DNA of 64,000 nucleotides from Brachionus rotundiformis (GCA_016802295.1 JAESIW010000020.1:483653-547652), one strand, 5' to 3'. Shown: positions 10,734-22,289, numbered from the stretch's first letter. Numbers and translations are program-made. The notes: generated by a model not told the origin, from the sequence alone.

Positions 10734-13700
10734 ATGTAAAATAGAAGAGAAAAAGACAAATTTTTCATTTATTTGAGTCTCTTTTTTGAAATGGAACATT
10801 TTCGAATAGAAGAAATACTTTGATGAAGAAATCAGTCCCAAGAGAACAAAAACAAGAACACACAAACTTTATTTTGAATTTGACATACAATATGCAACAG
10901 TTTTATAATCAATGAGCTTGGACATTTACTTAGAATGATAGAGTTCCGCATAACAAACAGAATTGGTCAATTAGAAACATCAGGGACGTAAGGTAAGGGT
11001 GACATGAAGGTCAAAAATCACAATATGACATGGGATGATCTGAATCCAATCTGATTTTTAATATTTTATGGTATTGTTCACATTATCAAATAATAAACAA
11101 TTAAAGCAAATATTGTTATTTATTCAAATTCCTTGTCAAGGGACTTAATCAAATTAGAGTTCATGTAAAAATTCCTGATTAACTCAACATGTCATGAGAG
11201 AGCCTAATATTATAATTGTTTTTTTTAATAAATTAATTCACTTATTTATTGTTATTATTTGTTAAATCGTTAGATTAATTTCAAAAATAAATATATAAAA
11301 AACTGAATCCCTAAAAGATGATTTAAAAATTCAATTTAATTATATAAGATAGTTAAGGTAGAACAAAGGTAACTGAGTCAATAGTTTATTAAATATTTTT
11401 GAAAGGCTTGCGCCAAAGCTCTCGTGAGCTCCAGTTAGTCATATGTAAAAATAAAAATAATAATTTGGAAAAATTTTTTTACTTAATAACTTAAAAAATT
11501 ATCTAATTTGACTGAGTCGCCAAGTCCTTAGCCGTTTCATGCTATTGGTTTTACTCAAGAAAAATATTAACTTTATTAATACTAAAATAAATGTTTTTAA
11601 TTAATCTTGTTTGAACAATGTAGCTGATTTATCATTTAGCGGTCAATTTGAGCAAAGAGTGTGCCGATGAGCATTTTAACTTTGTCTTATTTACATACTT
11701 TTTAATTATTAATCCGTTAAGCCAATTAAATCAAACATAAATAATTTGTGCTAAGTTATTAATCCACAAAGACTTGATCCAAATTAGGCTAGAAAAAATT
11801 AAAAAATTTTTAATTAAAAACCATTATTTTTGTTTTTTTAAAGACAAATTTAAATTAAGTTATATTGTTATTTAATTAAGAAACGCTTAAGTACACATTT
11901 GAATTAATTGAGTTTAAAAAAATTCAAGGAATTCCCCACAGATAAGGTGGATAAGTATTACGGAGCTAGATCGATATTAGCTAATCAATCAATTGTCACT
12001 TGGTGCTTTTTCAAGCGTGATATGACCACTTTTTTACAGCAAATTAATTTCGAATAAATTTAAAAACTTGCTCGTCCATCTTGAGATTAATTGCCAACAA
12101 AACTGTTCTAAATAAACTCGTTTATTTTTTTAATTAAATTTTTCAAATAGCTCAAAGACATTTAATAGGATAGGTTTAATTAAGTCGAGTAGATTGAGAA
12201 TAGAAACACTTTTTAATCGCTTATTATTTTTTAATAAAAGACGCATTTAACTTGTCAGACTTGAAAAAATTAAAGGCAAAGTAAACAAATAAAAGACTCA
12301 TGAATTTCTAATTTCAATGGCTTCCGGGTCTTTGAGCCCATATTTACATCCATATGAAACAAAATTTTGATTTTTATTTTTTGGTTTTAAAATTGACCAA
12401 AATGTCAGCATTTAAGATAGATTTTATTTTGGAAAAAAACAAAAATTAATTAAAAAATAAACTTTTTTAAAATAAATTTATTCGAATTTTATTTAACTTT
12501 TTGGTCAATAAAAATCAATTTTAATAATTTAATTTTCAAATTTAAAAACATTGGAGAAAAGACATTGGCAAAGCATAATTTGGATATTTGAAAATTCTAT
12601 GCCTCTATTTTTCCAACTTAAATTGACCAAAACTTAAAAACTGTGATACATGAGCTTCTTTTAGTTATGGTATTTTTCTTTTTTTTGTAAGCCATTGTTT
12701 TAAATTAATTTTAGTTGATAAAAGATAAATGAAAAATTAAAATTCATTTCTTTTAAAATATCTTGAACTGGTGCCCTTGAAATATTTTATTTAATTGTAT
12801 TTTAAATTCTATAAAAAAATATTTTAAATTAATAAAAAAATGGAAAAAAAAATTGGCAAAGCATTGACTGAATGATTCTTTCCTTTAAGTCACATAATTT
12901 TTATTCAATAAACAATTATTTGATAATAAAAAAAGTTGGTAGTGGTAAAGTTTTCAACTAAATTTTTTTCTTATAATTATTTTGAATTATATATAAATAT
13001 CGGCAATGTTACGCAACCGTATTCCCTCGTTCGATTATGCTGCACCAATAGCTGAGACACGCTTTTGGACCCTGCACCAAAGTACATCTCACTCAAAAGC
13101 ATTATCAAGACTTTGTTTTGAGTCAAATATAGAATACAATTTTTTTTTAAATAAAGCATTTGCTTCAGTACCAAAAATGAAGTAAAAAAATAAATTTGAT
13201 TTTTTATTAACTGAATTCGAGTTGTGGTGCAGCATAATTGAACGAGAGAATATGGTATTATAAATATTTTAGTATCATTTAAAAATTGAAAATCAAAAAA
13301 AATTTAATCTGTTTCATAAGCATATATCTTGGTCAATATTCAATGCTGAGCGTTATTTTGCCATTCAGAAGATATTTTTAAATTAATAATCAATTAATAT
13401 TACTTTACATTGTTTAAAATAATTATTTAAGCTATTGTTATAACTTTCTCTGAACAAAGCCATTTTGATTTGGTCATAGAGTTTATTTACCAATTAACAA
13501 AAAAAAATTAAAATTAATCTTATTCTTTCTTAAACTAAGCTTGTTAATTAAATAAAATAAAATAAATTATTTATTATTTTTAATTCGATACTTATTATGT
13601 TGAAGTAGTAAAATAAATATGACATTTAAAATCCTTTGTAGTGACTTTCTAAGCTGAAAAGAAAGAATTTTATTAAATTTTTTGTATTTATAGATAAATT

Positions 13701-14125
13701 TTAAGAATGTTAATATTTTAGCAATATTTCATTTTAAATAATATTTTGTCAAAGTTAACTAGTCAAAATAAGGTTTTTAATTTAATTAAGAATTTTCAAC
13801 AATTTAGTAAATATCATTAATAAATTTGACATATAACAAATTATTTGTTTAAATTTTCTTATCAGACTAATAAAATAAAAACCCGCACCGCGTATTAACT
13901 AGAATCAATCAAAAAATAATAGTTACCTTGATACAGATCTAGTTTTATCATATGATCTTAAGTCTATATCTGATTTTTTAATAAAGTTAAAATAAGATTT
14001 TATTAAATGACACGTTTAAATAACAAAATCGGCTTTTGTCCGAAAAAAAACTTATGCAAGACTAAATAGGATTAAAAATACAATATTATCAAAATTAATT
14101 TATTCTAATCTATTTATCAAAAAGA
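10734..14125. other. Long AT-rich non-coding region
   Basis: I see no gene here. A pair of 31-bp inverted arms, 13017-13047 and 13225-13255, shares TCG(T/A)TTATGCTGCACCA-type sequence with a few mismatches. Confidence 0.5.
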
Positions 14126-14917
14126 TTAGCATTTTATAATAAATGAGTCTGATTGGAACAAGTTATGTATGTTTGACTTAGACGGAAATTGCTGAAAATA
14201 TCCGTCTGTTAGAAATTTGTATAAACACTGTCTTAGTTGATCTTGGTCATAAGTCTTGTTACGCGGATTAATTCCGAAACACAGATCTGTGGCAAAAGCA
14301 ATGGCATACACACCACACATAATGTCATTTGATTGGGTCTGAACAGGCTCAACAGAGCACTCAATTTTTCTGCTGCCAATTTCATCATCGCTGACCAAAA
14401 GTCTCCTCAAAAAAAATTTAAACAGTGAGTTGTTCACATAAAGGTTCCTTTGATACCATGAATCATAAATTTGAACTTGATTTTTTTGACGTGACCACAT
14501 GTTGGACAAAGTAAACCAGTGATTGTTTCCATCATGGAGTATTTGAACAAACCTATCTGGAAATTTAATGTAAAAGCTATTCTTTTTCAAGTATTTGGAT
14601 TGCACTGCCACTGGGTCGTAAAGGCCATGTATCTGTCTGAATTGGTATTTTAGAGTCAAACTAGCTGCATATATTTCATTATCAGTCAATTGTCTATTGA
14701 GACAAACTCGGCTCTCTGACCATTCAAAGAAAATGCTTGCTTCCTGGTGTTCACTAGAAGTTATCGACTCTTTTTCGCATGAAATTGTGTCTGTCAAATC
14801 AATTAAATTATATGAACCTCGTCGATTGATTAAAGCAAACATTCTCAATACAAATTTTTTTCCTATTTTATATAAATGTAGTATTAAATTGTAGAAAAAT
14901 CGAAAAATAAACAACAT
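14126..14917 (-). CDS. Ulp1-like (C48-type) cysteine protease ORF
   Basis: A 263-aa open frame. The C-terminal two thirds has the order of a Ulp1/SENP-type catalytic core: His133 in GNNHWF, Asp152 in QIYDSW, Gln195, then Cys201 in QSNDIMCGVYAIAFA. The Gln-to-Cys spacing of six is as in Ulp1 proteases. The family removes SUMO or ubiquitin-like modifiers. The style (HWFTLSN, CGVYAIAFATDLC) is also common in animal genomes as transposon-linked proteases, so host versus mobile origin is open. The N-terminus (1-30) is hydrophobic/basic and may be a mis-set start or a membrane segment. No stop interrupts it. Confidence 0.7.
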   Translation of the reverse strand: MLFIFRFFYNLILHLYKIGKKFVLRMFALINRRGSYNLIDLTDTISCEKESITSSEHQEASIFFEWSESRVCLNRQLTDNEIYAASLTLKYQFRQIHGLYDPVAVQSKYLKKNSFYIKFPDRFVQILHDGNNHWFTLSNMWSRQKNQVQIYDSWYQRNLYVNNSLFKFFLRRLLVSDDEIGSRKIECSVEPVQTQSNDIMCGVYAIAFATDLCFGINPRNKTYDQDQLRQCLYKFLTDGYFQQFPSKSNIHNLFQSDSFIIKC

Positions 14918-16415
14918 TTTTGAAAATAAATATCTTAGAATTAAAATAAAATCCTAAATATGGCTCTATAGATATTTTATTTAATTATTCTTTTTTTATA
15001 TCATTATTTTGAAAAATATTAGAAAAAGTAGCCTGGGTGATCAGATGCTTCCTTTAAATCAACTTTATTTTAAGAAAAAATTTAAAATTTATTTTTTAAA
15101 ATTTGGATTAAAAATGAAATTGGTTGAAATTGGTTCTTTTCAGATTTTTTTTTACCAAAAAGTGAATTCAATCTTGAATAGTATATTAGTAGTGCTGGGA
15201 CCTTTTTGGATTTAACTCATTTAAGCAAGGGGAGAAGATATTTATTGTTGAATTTATCATTCAAAAACTGCTTCAACTTTTACCAAATTGACTAAGCTTT
15301 CTTCCACTTGAACGACTGAAGCGCAATATATCTCTGAACATGAGGCACTCGTACTCCTCTTTTATATTTCCATATTCTTTTAATATGGTGCATTAGAACA
15401 GAACAAACTGTTTAAAAATTTTTTGGAAAAGTTAAAAACTGACCTGTAATTGCAGCATAACTATACAAAATGCAAAATATTTAATCTATAATGTTGCACC
15501 ATGTGGCATTTACAGGACCAGCTTTTACCTTTACCAAAAAAAGATTTTTTGGTGATTTTTCTCTCTTTATTCCCAAATTATACAAAACCATAACTCGACA
15601 GTAGAATTCAAATTTAAATTTTCCAAAGGATCTGTTTACTGTGACATTATTTTTTCACTTTGACTAAATTAAGAATTATTTTTTTTATTTTTGAAGAAAA
15701 TTAATAATCAAAATATATGGTTTTATTTTTCAAGATTTAACCTTAATTAATTAATAAAAAAAATTTATACTATAAATACAATTTTTTCATCAAATAAAAT
15801 TTAAATAAAAAGTCTAAGATAAAAAAATATTTAACGATTTAAAAATAATTAACTATTAAAGTTAAATACATTAATTAAATTGTAATTAAATTTAGTATTG
15901 ATCAAACAATTACATTTTTAAGATTATTTTTGACTAAATTATTCTAATTTTTGTTATATGATCAAATAAATGAGTAGGCTATCAAGAAATAATAAGATTT
16001 AAAAATTCAAATCTTCTAAGTTTGTTACAAGAGTGACAAAATGAAGTTGAAACATATTAAATTTTAATTAATATACATACCTTGATCTTTTTAATCAACC
16101 TGGAAAACTTTTGTATACCTAAATTGTAAAAAATTAAATAAATTTCAAAAGCTAATTAAGAAACGAAATTCTAATCTGGTTACAAAATTAAACATTTCCA
16201 AATCTTTTGTTCTTCCTTCTATTAAAATACCACCAAGTCTAGTTATACGAACTAAATGTCTCTATTTTAATTCGTTTTCTAATATCTAACACAAAACAAA
16301 GATTAATTTTATTAAATTTTATTAAAATTAAATCTTTTTGTCAAATATTTAAATAAAACAATTATCTAAAATTCAAAGCTATTTAATTTTTTCGCTAATT
16401 TAGCAAAAAAACAAA
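14918..16415. other. No gene recognised
   Basis: AT-rich intergenic sequence between the protease ORF and the LRR gene. The last few hundred bases presumably carry the promoter and 5' UTR of the LRR gene. Confidence 0.5.
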
Positions 16416-18008
16416 ATGAAAATTCTACTGGTCTTGTTTGTGGCCGATTTGGTACGATCTCAATCTTTTGGTCCAGAATGTCTAGTTCCATACTGCTATT
16501 GCCTAAGTCCTGTATCACTTCATTGTGCCAATTTTACCCGCTTTAACCAGCTTGACTTTAGTCGCACAAATGGCCGCATATTCGAAAAAGTCGACCTCAT
16601 TCCACTTGTCTTTTTGGACCTGAACGAAAACTTAAACCTAAACGGCCTTAGACTAAATGGAAAACTCTCATTCTCAAATATTCGCTCCATAAATCCATTC
16701 TATAACCCATTCCGTGTGGTTGCCCATGAACGCTTTGACTTGGCATTCTTCAATTCAAATTTCAGATTGACCAATTCAATACAGCCGAGTCAAAGCGAAA
16801 ATCTCATACTTTCCAATTGTTCAGTAAACACCAATACCCAAAGCCTAAATTTCATATTCTCCGACTTGAACATAGTCGAGTTTATTCTGTGCAATGTTTA
16901 CTTTGACAAACCGGTCTGTCCAGCACTATTTCGCAATACAGTCATCCGCAATATGATTATAACTGACCCTATTGGAGCTTTTGGATTTGCCAAAATTCAC
17001 CAAAATCCCATTGTCTTTGATCCTTTGCTTTTTCTCAATTCTTACATTTCACAGATTGAATTTTCCTATTCACCTGAAAACATGTCACCTCAATACATAG
17101 ACACTGAGCACATTCTTCAACCAGAGCTATTTATCTATCTGCAGCGGATCAACATAATCTCAGCAAAGAGATTAGCCTACATCCAAGAGGATACATTCAA
17201 AAATTTGCCCTCTCTGAAGAAACTGGAGCTAAACAATGTACCATTGAAGAATCTATTGACCTATAACAGAAGGTGGATCAAAAATTTGAACTACCGAGAG
17301 CGCTTTTATGACATTGACTACATCCGCTTGAATTCTTCAATGGCCGACAAAGTATTTCAGTTTATTATTTGGGCTAATGAAGATTGGAACTTTGTGGAAG
17401 AAAAAGACATTTGTTTGTTTAAAAACTTTCCACATGGTAAACTGGTATTTCCTTTTTTGCTCTTTACCAAGCCCGATTTACCGTGTACATGTACAATATA
17501 CTGGTTGTACAAATACTTTACCAAATACCAGGATATTTACAATCTAAATCAAAACATAGCACCTTACCACTGTTTTAGACAGTCCAATTGGGATAATTGT
17601 AGGTTTAATGACCTATTCGAGAAGTACTGTCCGGACACCGAAGACCCAGAAGAGTATTTTACCACATTAAGACCTGGCACTGCCACGATAACAGGCCCAC
17701 TTTTTACCCAAACATACACTACGCCAAACAATACGTGGTATTCTAGTTACCATCATACCACCAGCTTTATGCAAAATGTTCTCGAAGATTTAAAAGAATG
17801 CCGCTACAGTAAGCCAGCTTTAATAATAGCAATTATTTTATGCTTCGTAGCGGCTATTATAATTGTAGTTTTGGCAATTTTATACTACCAGGTTTGCATT
17901 CAAATTAGAAGCCAAAAAAAGCTAGATAAAGTAGAAATGATTAATAAGCTAAATGAGCAAAATAATTCCAATTCAGATGAGTCAAATGAACCAGAAGTTA
18001 AAATTTGA
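16416..18008 (+). CDS. LRR-containing single-pass membrane protein
   Basis: A 530-aa uninterrupted frame. It starts with a signal peptide (about 1-16), then an LRRNT-like cysteine cap (CLVPYCYC......HC). A weakly repetitive leucine-rich ectodomain follows, with clearer repeats near ERLxxIQEDTFKNLPSLKKLEL-type sequence (about 255-280). An LRRCT-like cap (PCTCTIYWL, then further cysteines) comes next, then a Thr/Ser/Tyr-rich stalk, a transmembrane helix (about 467-495) and a 35-residue charged cytoplasmic tail. This is the plan of an LRR adhesion or receptor protein at the plasma membrane. I cannot name an orthologue. The tail has no recognisable signalling domain. No introns are needed. Confidence 0.8.
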   Translation: MKILLVLFVADLVRSQSFGPECLVPYCYCLSPVSLHCANFTRFNQLDFSRTNGRIFEKVDLIPLVFLDLNENLNLNGLRLNGKLSFSNIRSINPFYNPFRVVAHERFDLAFFNSNFRLTNSIQPSQSENLILSNCSVNTNTQSLNFIFSDLNIVEFILCNVYFDKPVCPALFRNTVIRNMIITDPIGAFGFAKIHQNPIVFDPLLFLNSYISQIEFSYSPENMSPQYIDTEHILQPELFIYLQRINIISAKRLAYIQEDTFKNLPSLKKLELNNVPLKNLLTYNRRWIKNLNYRERFYDIDYIRLNSSMADKVFQFIIWANEDWNFVEEKDICLFKNFPHGKLVFPFLLFTKPDLPCTCTIYWLYKYFTKYQDIYNLNQNIAPYHCFRQSNWDNCRFNDLFEKYCPDTEDPEEYFTTLRPGTATITGPLFTQTYTTPNNTWYSSYHHTTSFMQNVLEDLKECRYSKPALIIAIILCFVAAIIIVVLAILYYQVCIQIRSQKKLDKVEMINKLNEQNNSNSDESNEPEVKI

Positions 18009-18367
18009 AAAAAATATGTAAAAATTTTTTTCTCATTTAAATAAATAATAGATAAATAAAAAATAAATAATTCATTTTAAATCTCTAATGTTTATAATCA
18101 TCCGGTAAATAATAATTTTTTAAGTAAAAAAAATTAAATTGGGATTTTTAATTAAATTAAATTTTCAAATTAATTAAATCAGATAAAAATTTTCTAATCT
18201 AGTTCTAGATTGAAAAATACGACAATTCTCACATTTAAGACTTTTTTGATTTTAAAAGGATTAAATAAACATAGCAAAATGTATTTTTTTTGTTTATTTT
18301 GAGTTTATTCTTACAAATAAAAAATAAAATTTTATCTTTTCAATTCTTAAAAGGATTTAATTAAAAC
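18009..18367. other. Intergenic, convergent ends
   Basis: AT-rich stretch between two converging genes. It holds probable poly(A) signals (AATAAAT near 18041 and similar). Nothing else seen. Confidence 0.5.
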
Positions 18368-19072
18368 TTAACAAACAGAAACTAAATTTTTTAATCGTTT
18401 TATGTCATCAAGTACCTTGATTCTTTCTCTTTGAAGATAGTCAACAATTCTAAGCTTACTTATTCTAAATAACTTTATTCGTTTTATTTCCTCCTCAAAA
18501 CTTTGTTGTTCTTTTTCCAAAATTTCCAAATTAAGCCTAAAACCATCTTTTTTTGACTCAAAACTTCTTTCATCTATTCGAACACTTGGCAAAACATATT
18601 TACGATACTCATCCACTTCACTGGTATCAAGTTTAATTGATTGAACATGACTCTTTTCCTTTCCGATCTTTGGTAAAGGACTCCGACTTGGTACAGGTTC
18701 AGTGTCGCTATCTGGGCTTTGTGAGTTTTCGTCAATAAGTCGGCTTTTGATTATTGGCTTAACTCGTATAATTGGTTCGCCCTCTCTTGCTTGGTCTAAA
18801 AATTCATAGCGATCATCATATTCATCGTAACCATGAGAACTTTCAAGCGTGTCCAACGAGTGGTAATTATCATCTGAATTTTCTAAAATGTCATTAATTT
18901 GCGTTTGAGTAGCTTGATCTTTTTTTAGCCTGAAACACAAGTTTTTTTCCCTGGGACGAATTGGAAGTTGACCTTCAAGACTTGGGGTAGTTTGGGTGTG
19001 AACTGAGCGATGAGTTGGCGCCAAGTTAGGCTGTGGTTGCAATTCTCTTCTGGTTATTCTAAATTTTTTCAT
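18368..19072 (-). CDS. Charged protein with TQT motifs and C-terminal coiled coil
   Basis: A 234-aa open frame that I do not recognise. The N-terminus is basic (MKKFRITRRE). TQT appears twice, in SVHTQTTPS (26-28) and in DQATQTQ (55-57); TQT is the core of LC8 dynein-light-chain binding sites (family knowledge; binding is inference). An acidic middle follows, then a predicted helical C-terminus (about 175-234) with heptad-like Leu/Ile spacing. It is divergent from the gene at 19534, with 461 bp between start codons, and both proteins carry TQTTPSL/TQTTPS near the N-terminus. They look like diverged paralogues from an inverted duplication. A scrap of this gene recurs at 20757-20834. Confidence 0.65.
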   Translation of the reverse strand: MKKFRITRRELQPQPNLAPTHRSVHTQTTPSLEGQLPIRPREKNLCFRLKKDQATQTQINDILENSDDNYHSLDTLESSHGYDEYDDRYEFLDQAREGEPIIRVKPIIKSRLIDENSQSPDSDTEPVPSRSPLPKIGKEKSHVQSIKLDTSEVDEYRKYVLPSVRIDERSFESKKDGFRLNLEILEKEQQSFEEEIKRIKLFRISKLRIVDYLQRERIKVLDDIKRLKNLVSVC

Positions 19073-19533
19073 ATTTTTTAAATAAAAAAAATAAAGTTAC
19101 TTTTTGTTTTAAATACTAAATTTGTTTCTAATTGCCTAGTTATTTTTAAAATTGCCATAACCAGAGTTTTTTTTTAAATGTTTGAAAATTATTAATTTGG
19201 CTTTAAAAGATTTATTTAATATTTAAAAAATAAATTCTTATAAAGCATTATCTTCACACATAAAAATATGAGAAAAAAATTTTGAAAAATTAAAAAAATT
19301 TGCTGAATAAATTTAATTAATGATAAAAATTATTAATTATTTTTTCAATTTAAAGCTAATTTAATTTATTATTTAAAAAATTTTAAAAATTAACTTAAAA
19401 GTAACTAAAATTTGTTTCATTTATTGTCTAGGATGCGGGCTCTTAGCAATTTATGCTTTTTAAGCCTTATAAAGTTAATTTTTTTTATTAAAAAAATCAT
19501 TTTAAGTAATTTAGTTTTTGATTTTGAGTTAAA

Positions 19534-20601
19534 ATGAAGACAATCCGAGTTAGAGACCAATCGACCCAGACAACACCAAGTTTGACCACAAGGCCTCCAT
19601 TTAGACGCGCAATCGAACACTCGACCCCAACTGAAACACCTGAACAAGCCAAAGAGTCTCATCATCTAGATTCCATTACCAAATCATCCAAACTGATTCT
19701 TGAACCGTCCAAGACTCCGATTAATTTTGACCAAAGTTCAAGTCCCCATTTTATGCTGAGTGTTGACGAAACTCCAAAGGAATTGAAGCCAAAATCTGTA
19801 AAGAAAAACCTTAGGGGTTCTTCAAATGATGGTCATTTTCGAAAAAAGCTTAAGTTGGACCAAAATGAAAGCTCTGATTTACCAACAAATGAAACAATTA
19901 AGCACGAAGACAAATTAAAAGATCAGCTTTCTGCAGGATCCCAGGAGCATGAATTAAATCAGGCTATTGATGACCATAAGTCCGACACTGCTGAATTTCC
20001 AAGTGAAAGTGATCCTGAAACTAATTTGATTCTAAAGAAGCGAGGAAGGCCCAAAAAAAAAGAGATAAGTGATAAAAAAGCTGCTACTATTCCGACGAGG
20101 AAAGGCCCTAAAAAACACCAAAAAATTCCGGAGAGTGAACCCTTTACCATGGCTAAGATACCAACTAGACAAGGTGAAACTCCTGTGACAACCAAAAAGT
20201 CAAGTATCACTGTAAATAAGATGAATGAGTCATTAAATGAGAAAATAGTCGAAAGTCCCAAGACACCAAGAAGTCCAAATGGTAGAAGACAGAAATTGCA
20301 CAAACAAAGAGAAAATTTGATGAAAAAAATCGAAATGGTAGAGCTTAAATTGGAAGGGTTTATGAATCCAGAGCCTAATTTGAGACGAAGTATGAGAATA
20401 AGAGAAAAAATGATTCAAAATTTAAAGAATGAAATAGCTATGTTGGTTAATTTGGTACATTTTGTCGAGCGTCAAGACGAACTTTTGATGAGAGAACAAA
20501 GGAGATACAAAGAAAAAAGTGACAGTCAAGTTAAAAGGCCGGCTGGCAGAAGTGGTAAGAAACTCAGGATTGTTAGCGATGAAGATTCTAATTTTAGTTA
20601 A
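19534..20601 (+). CDS. Basic AT-hook-like protein with TQT motif
   Basis: A 355-aa open frame, no named orthologue. Near the start comes DQSTQTTPSL (TQT at 11-13). A Ser/Pro/Lys-rich middle follows with an AT-hook-like KKRGRPKKK (168-176), several TP/SP sites (such as SPKTPRSP), a second basic patch, and a helical C-terminal part (about 252-330, LRRSMRIREKM and following). It is probably nuclear and DNA- or chromatin-associated, by inference from the AT-hook and charge. It pairs head-to-head with the 18368-19072 gene and shares its N-terminal motif and general plan, which suggests common origin and perhaps shared expression. Confidence 0.65.
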   Translation: MKTIRVRDQSTQTTPSLTTRPPFRRAIEHSTPTETPEQAKESHHLDSITKSSKLILEPSKTPINFDQSSSPHFMLSVDETPKELKPKSVKKNLRGSSNDGHFRKKLKLDQNESSDLPTNETIKHEDKLKDQLSAGSQEHELNQAIDDHKSDTAEFPSESDPETNLILKKRGRPKKKEISDKKAATIPTRKGPKKHQKIPESEPFTMAKIPTRQGETPVTTKKSSITVNKMNESLNEKIVESPKTPRSPNGRRQKLHKQRENLMKKIEMVELKLEGFMNPEPNLRRSMRIREKMIQNLKNEIAMLVNLVHFVERQDELLMREQRRYKEKSDSQVKRPAGRSGKKLRIVSDEDSNFS

Positions 20602-20756
20602 TTTTATTATTTTATTTTTGTTCAAGAAAATCTAAGTTAATAAATTATTTTATAAAATAAATATAAGCTCATTTTATAAACTTTAATAAACTTTGTTAAA
20701 TCAAAGCATAAAACATTCATTAATTAGGAAAAGTACAAAATTTAAATTTATATAAG

Positions 20757-20834
20757 CACGATTATTGGCTTAATCGTAACCATGAGAACTTTCAAGCGTG
20801 TCCAACGAGTGGTAATTATCATCTGAATTATCAT
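20757..20834 (-). pseudogene. Fragment copied from the 18368-19072 gene
   Basis: Contains the same TCGTAACCATGAGAACTTTC and CAAGCGTGTCCAACGAGTGG as the gene (around 18825-18880), fused directly to its ATTATTGGCTTAA segment (about 18750), so about 60 bp are missing in between. It is a partial duplicate lying just beyond the sister gene. Confidence 0.85.
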
Positions 20835-21189
20835 CTGAAAAGAAAAATTTTAAATTAATTAATATTAATTTTAAATTAATTAATTTTTTTTAATATTTTT
20901 CTTATTTTTATAATTTATATTTTGTTGTATAATTATATATTTAATAATAGTCAATAATAATGATAAAATAATTCATGCTGGTTAAGTGTATGTAAAAACT
21001 ACGCTAAAAAAGCATTGAAAAGCTTGGCAAAGCTAAATATTAAAGCTAAACTGATTTTTGGAATTTCTAAAGCCAAGGATGTATTTTATTTCAGCATTCG
21101 ATTTTGCCAAGTTGTTGGAAATTTAGCTAGATATTATGCCTGCATTTAAATTTTTCAAATTGACAAATACATTTAGATCAAAAATTAAT
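20835..21189. other. No gene recognised
   Basis: AT-rich spacer up to the (AAT)n tail of the next LINE. Confidence 0.5.
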
Positions 21190-22060
21190 AATAATAATAA
21201 TAATAATAATAAAAATAATAATGAGCTACGGTGGTTTGTCCCACCAAACGAAAACCCATATAGGGAACGCTATAGTAGCTTTTTCTGAATATTCCTCTAA
21301 CTATCGCGACGTATTGATTTCGTCAACCATTTTCTTAAACAAATTCTTTGAACTTGCTTTGACTACTTCAGGAAGCAGCTTGTTCCAGTTGTCTACTACT
21401 CTGTTAAGTATGAAATGCTCACGTTGATTGATTCTCGTCAGTTGTTTGGTCATTCTGTGTTGATACCCACGTTGTATACTCCCCGCTGGACCAGAACATC
21501 TCAACGAATCGCGAAGTTTGTTCGGATTGTGCCAATTAACTTGAGTTAAACCATTAACTATCTTGAAATATTCGACAAGATCTCCTCTCTCCCTTCTCTT
21601 GTTCAGGGTAGTGAGTCCCAACTTCTCTAATCTCTTCTCATATGGTAGATGCTTAAGTGACTTGACCAGTTTTGTTGCTCTTATTTGTCTCTTCTCGAGA
21701 ACTAAAATGTCCTTTTTCGTGTACGGACACCAAGCAGCGACCGCATATTCGAGATGAGGTCTAACAAATGCCACGTAAAGCTTCCTGAACGTACCAATTG
21801 ACCATGACTTGAACGCTTTAGATAATTGTCCGAGTACCATATTAGCTCTTTTGGTCTTCCTTGATTGATTTAATTTTATCTCTACATCTGGTTTGACCAT
21901 TGATATAGGCAAATATGCACTTAGGTCTTCTCTTAGATCCTTCAATTATTTTAATTTCGTGATTCAATCTTGCCTTTCTAACCTCGAATTTAACCTTTCT
22001 GGAAACTTTATTAAAATCGACTCTTTTCTGCTTATCTTTGGGATTCATTTTCATGCTTAT
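21186..22060 (-). mobile_element. LINE with internal RT deletion and (ATT)n tail
   Basis: On the minus strand the element first reads the linker region upstream of the RT (KRRPKCIFAYINGQTRCRDK, in 21842-22054). It then jumps to the post-palm domain (KPDVEIKLNQSRKTKRANMV), with the catalytic palm missing. It continues open for 214 aa through the C-terminal domain (LGLTTLNKRRERGDLVEYFK, NRVVDNWNKLLPEVV). The 3' end finishes in a (TTA)n microsatellite at 21187-21223. The long intact C-terminus suggests a fairly young copy. Confidence 0.85.
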
Positions 22061-22289
22061 TTTGAAAACTAGTTTTGTTTCACTGTACTAAAAAATGTGG
22101 GATATTTTGAAAAATGGCCAAAAAATTATTGCCAATACAATAAAAATTCTTTTTCAAAGATAACTTGAATATTTCTCAAAAACAAAAATTTACAAGTTAC
22201 CAAGCGATTTAAAATTCTGTTCTGTTAATGAAATATTTATGCAAATAAGTTAATTTCTAATTCTTGACAACTTTTACCAGACCAAATCG
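22061..22289. other. Upstream flank of Ly6 gene 3
   Basis: AT-rich, presumably promoter and 5' UTR of the next gene. No motif I can name. Confidence 0.35.

Noticed and set aside
12977..13174. 65-codon minus frame
   Set aside because: Arises from one arm of the 31-bp inverted pair and AT-rich flank; no coding signature.
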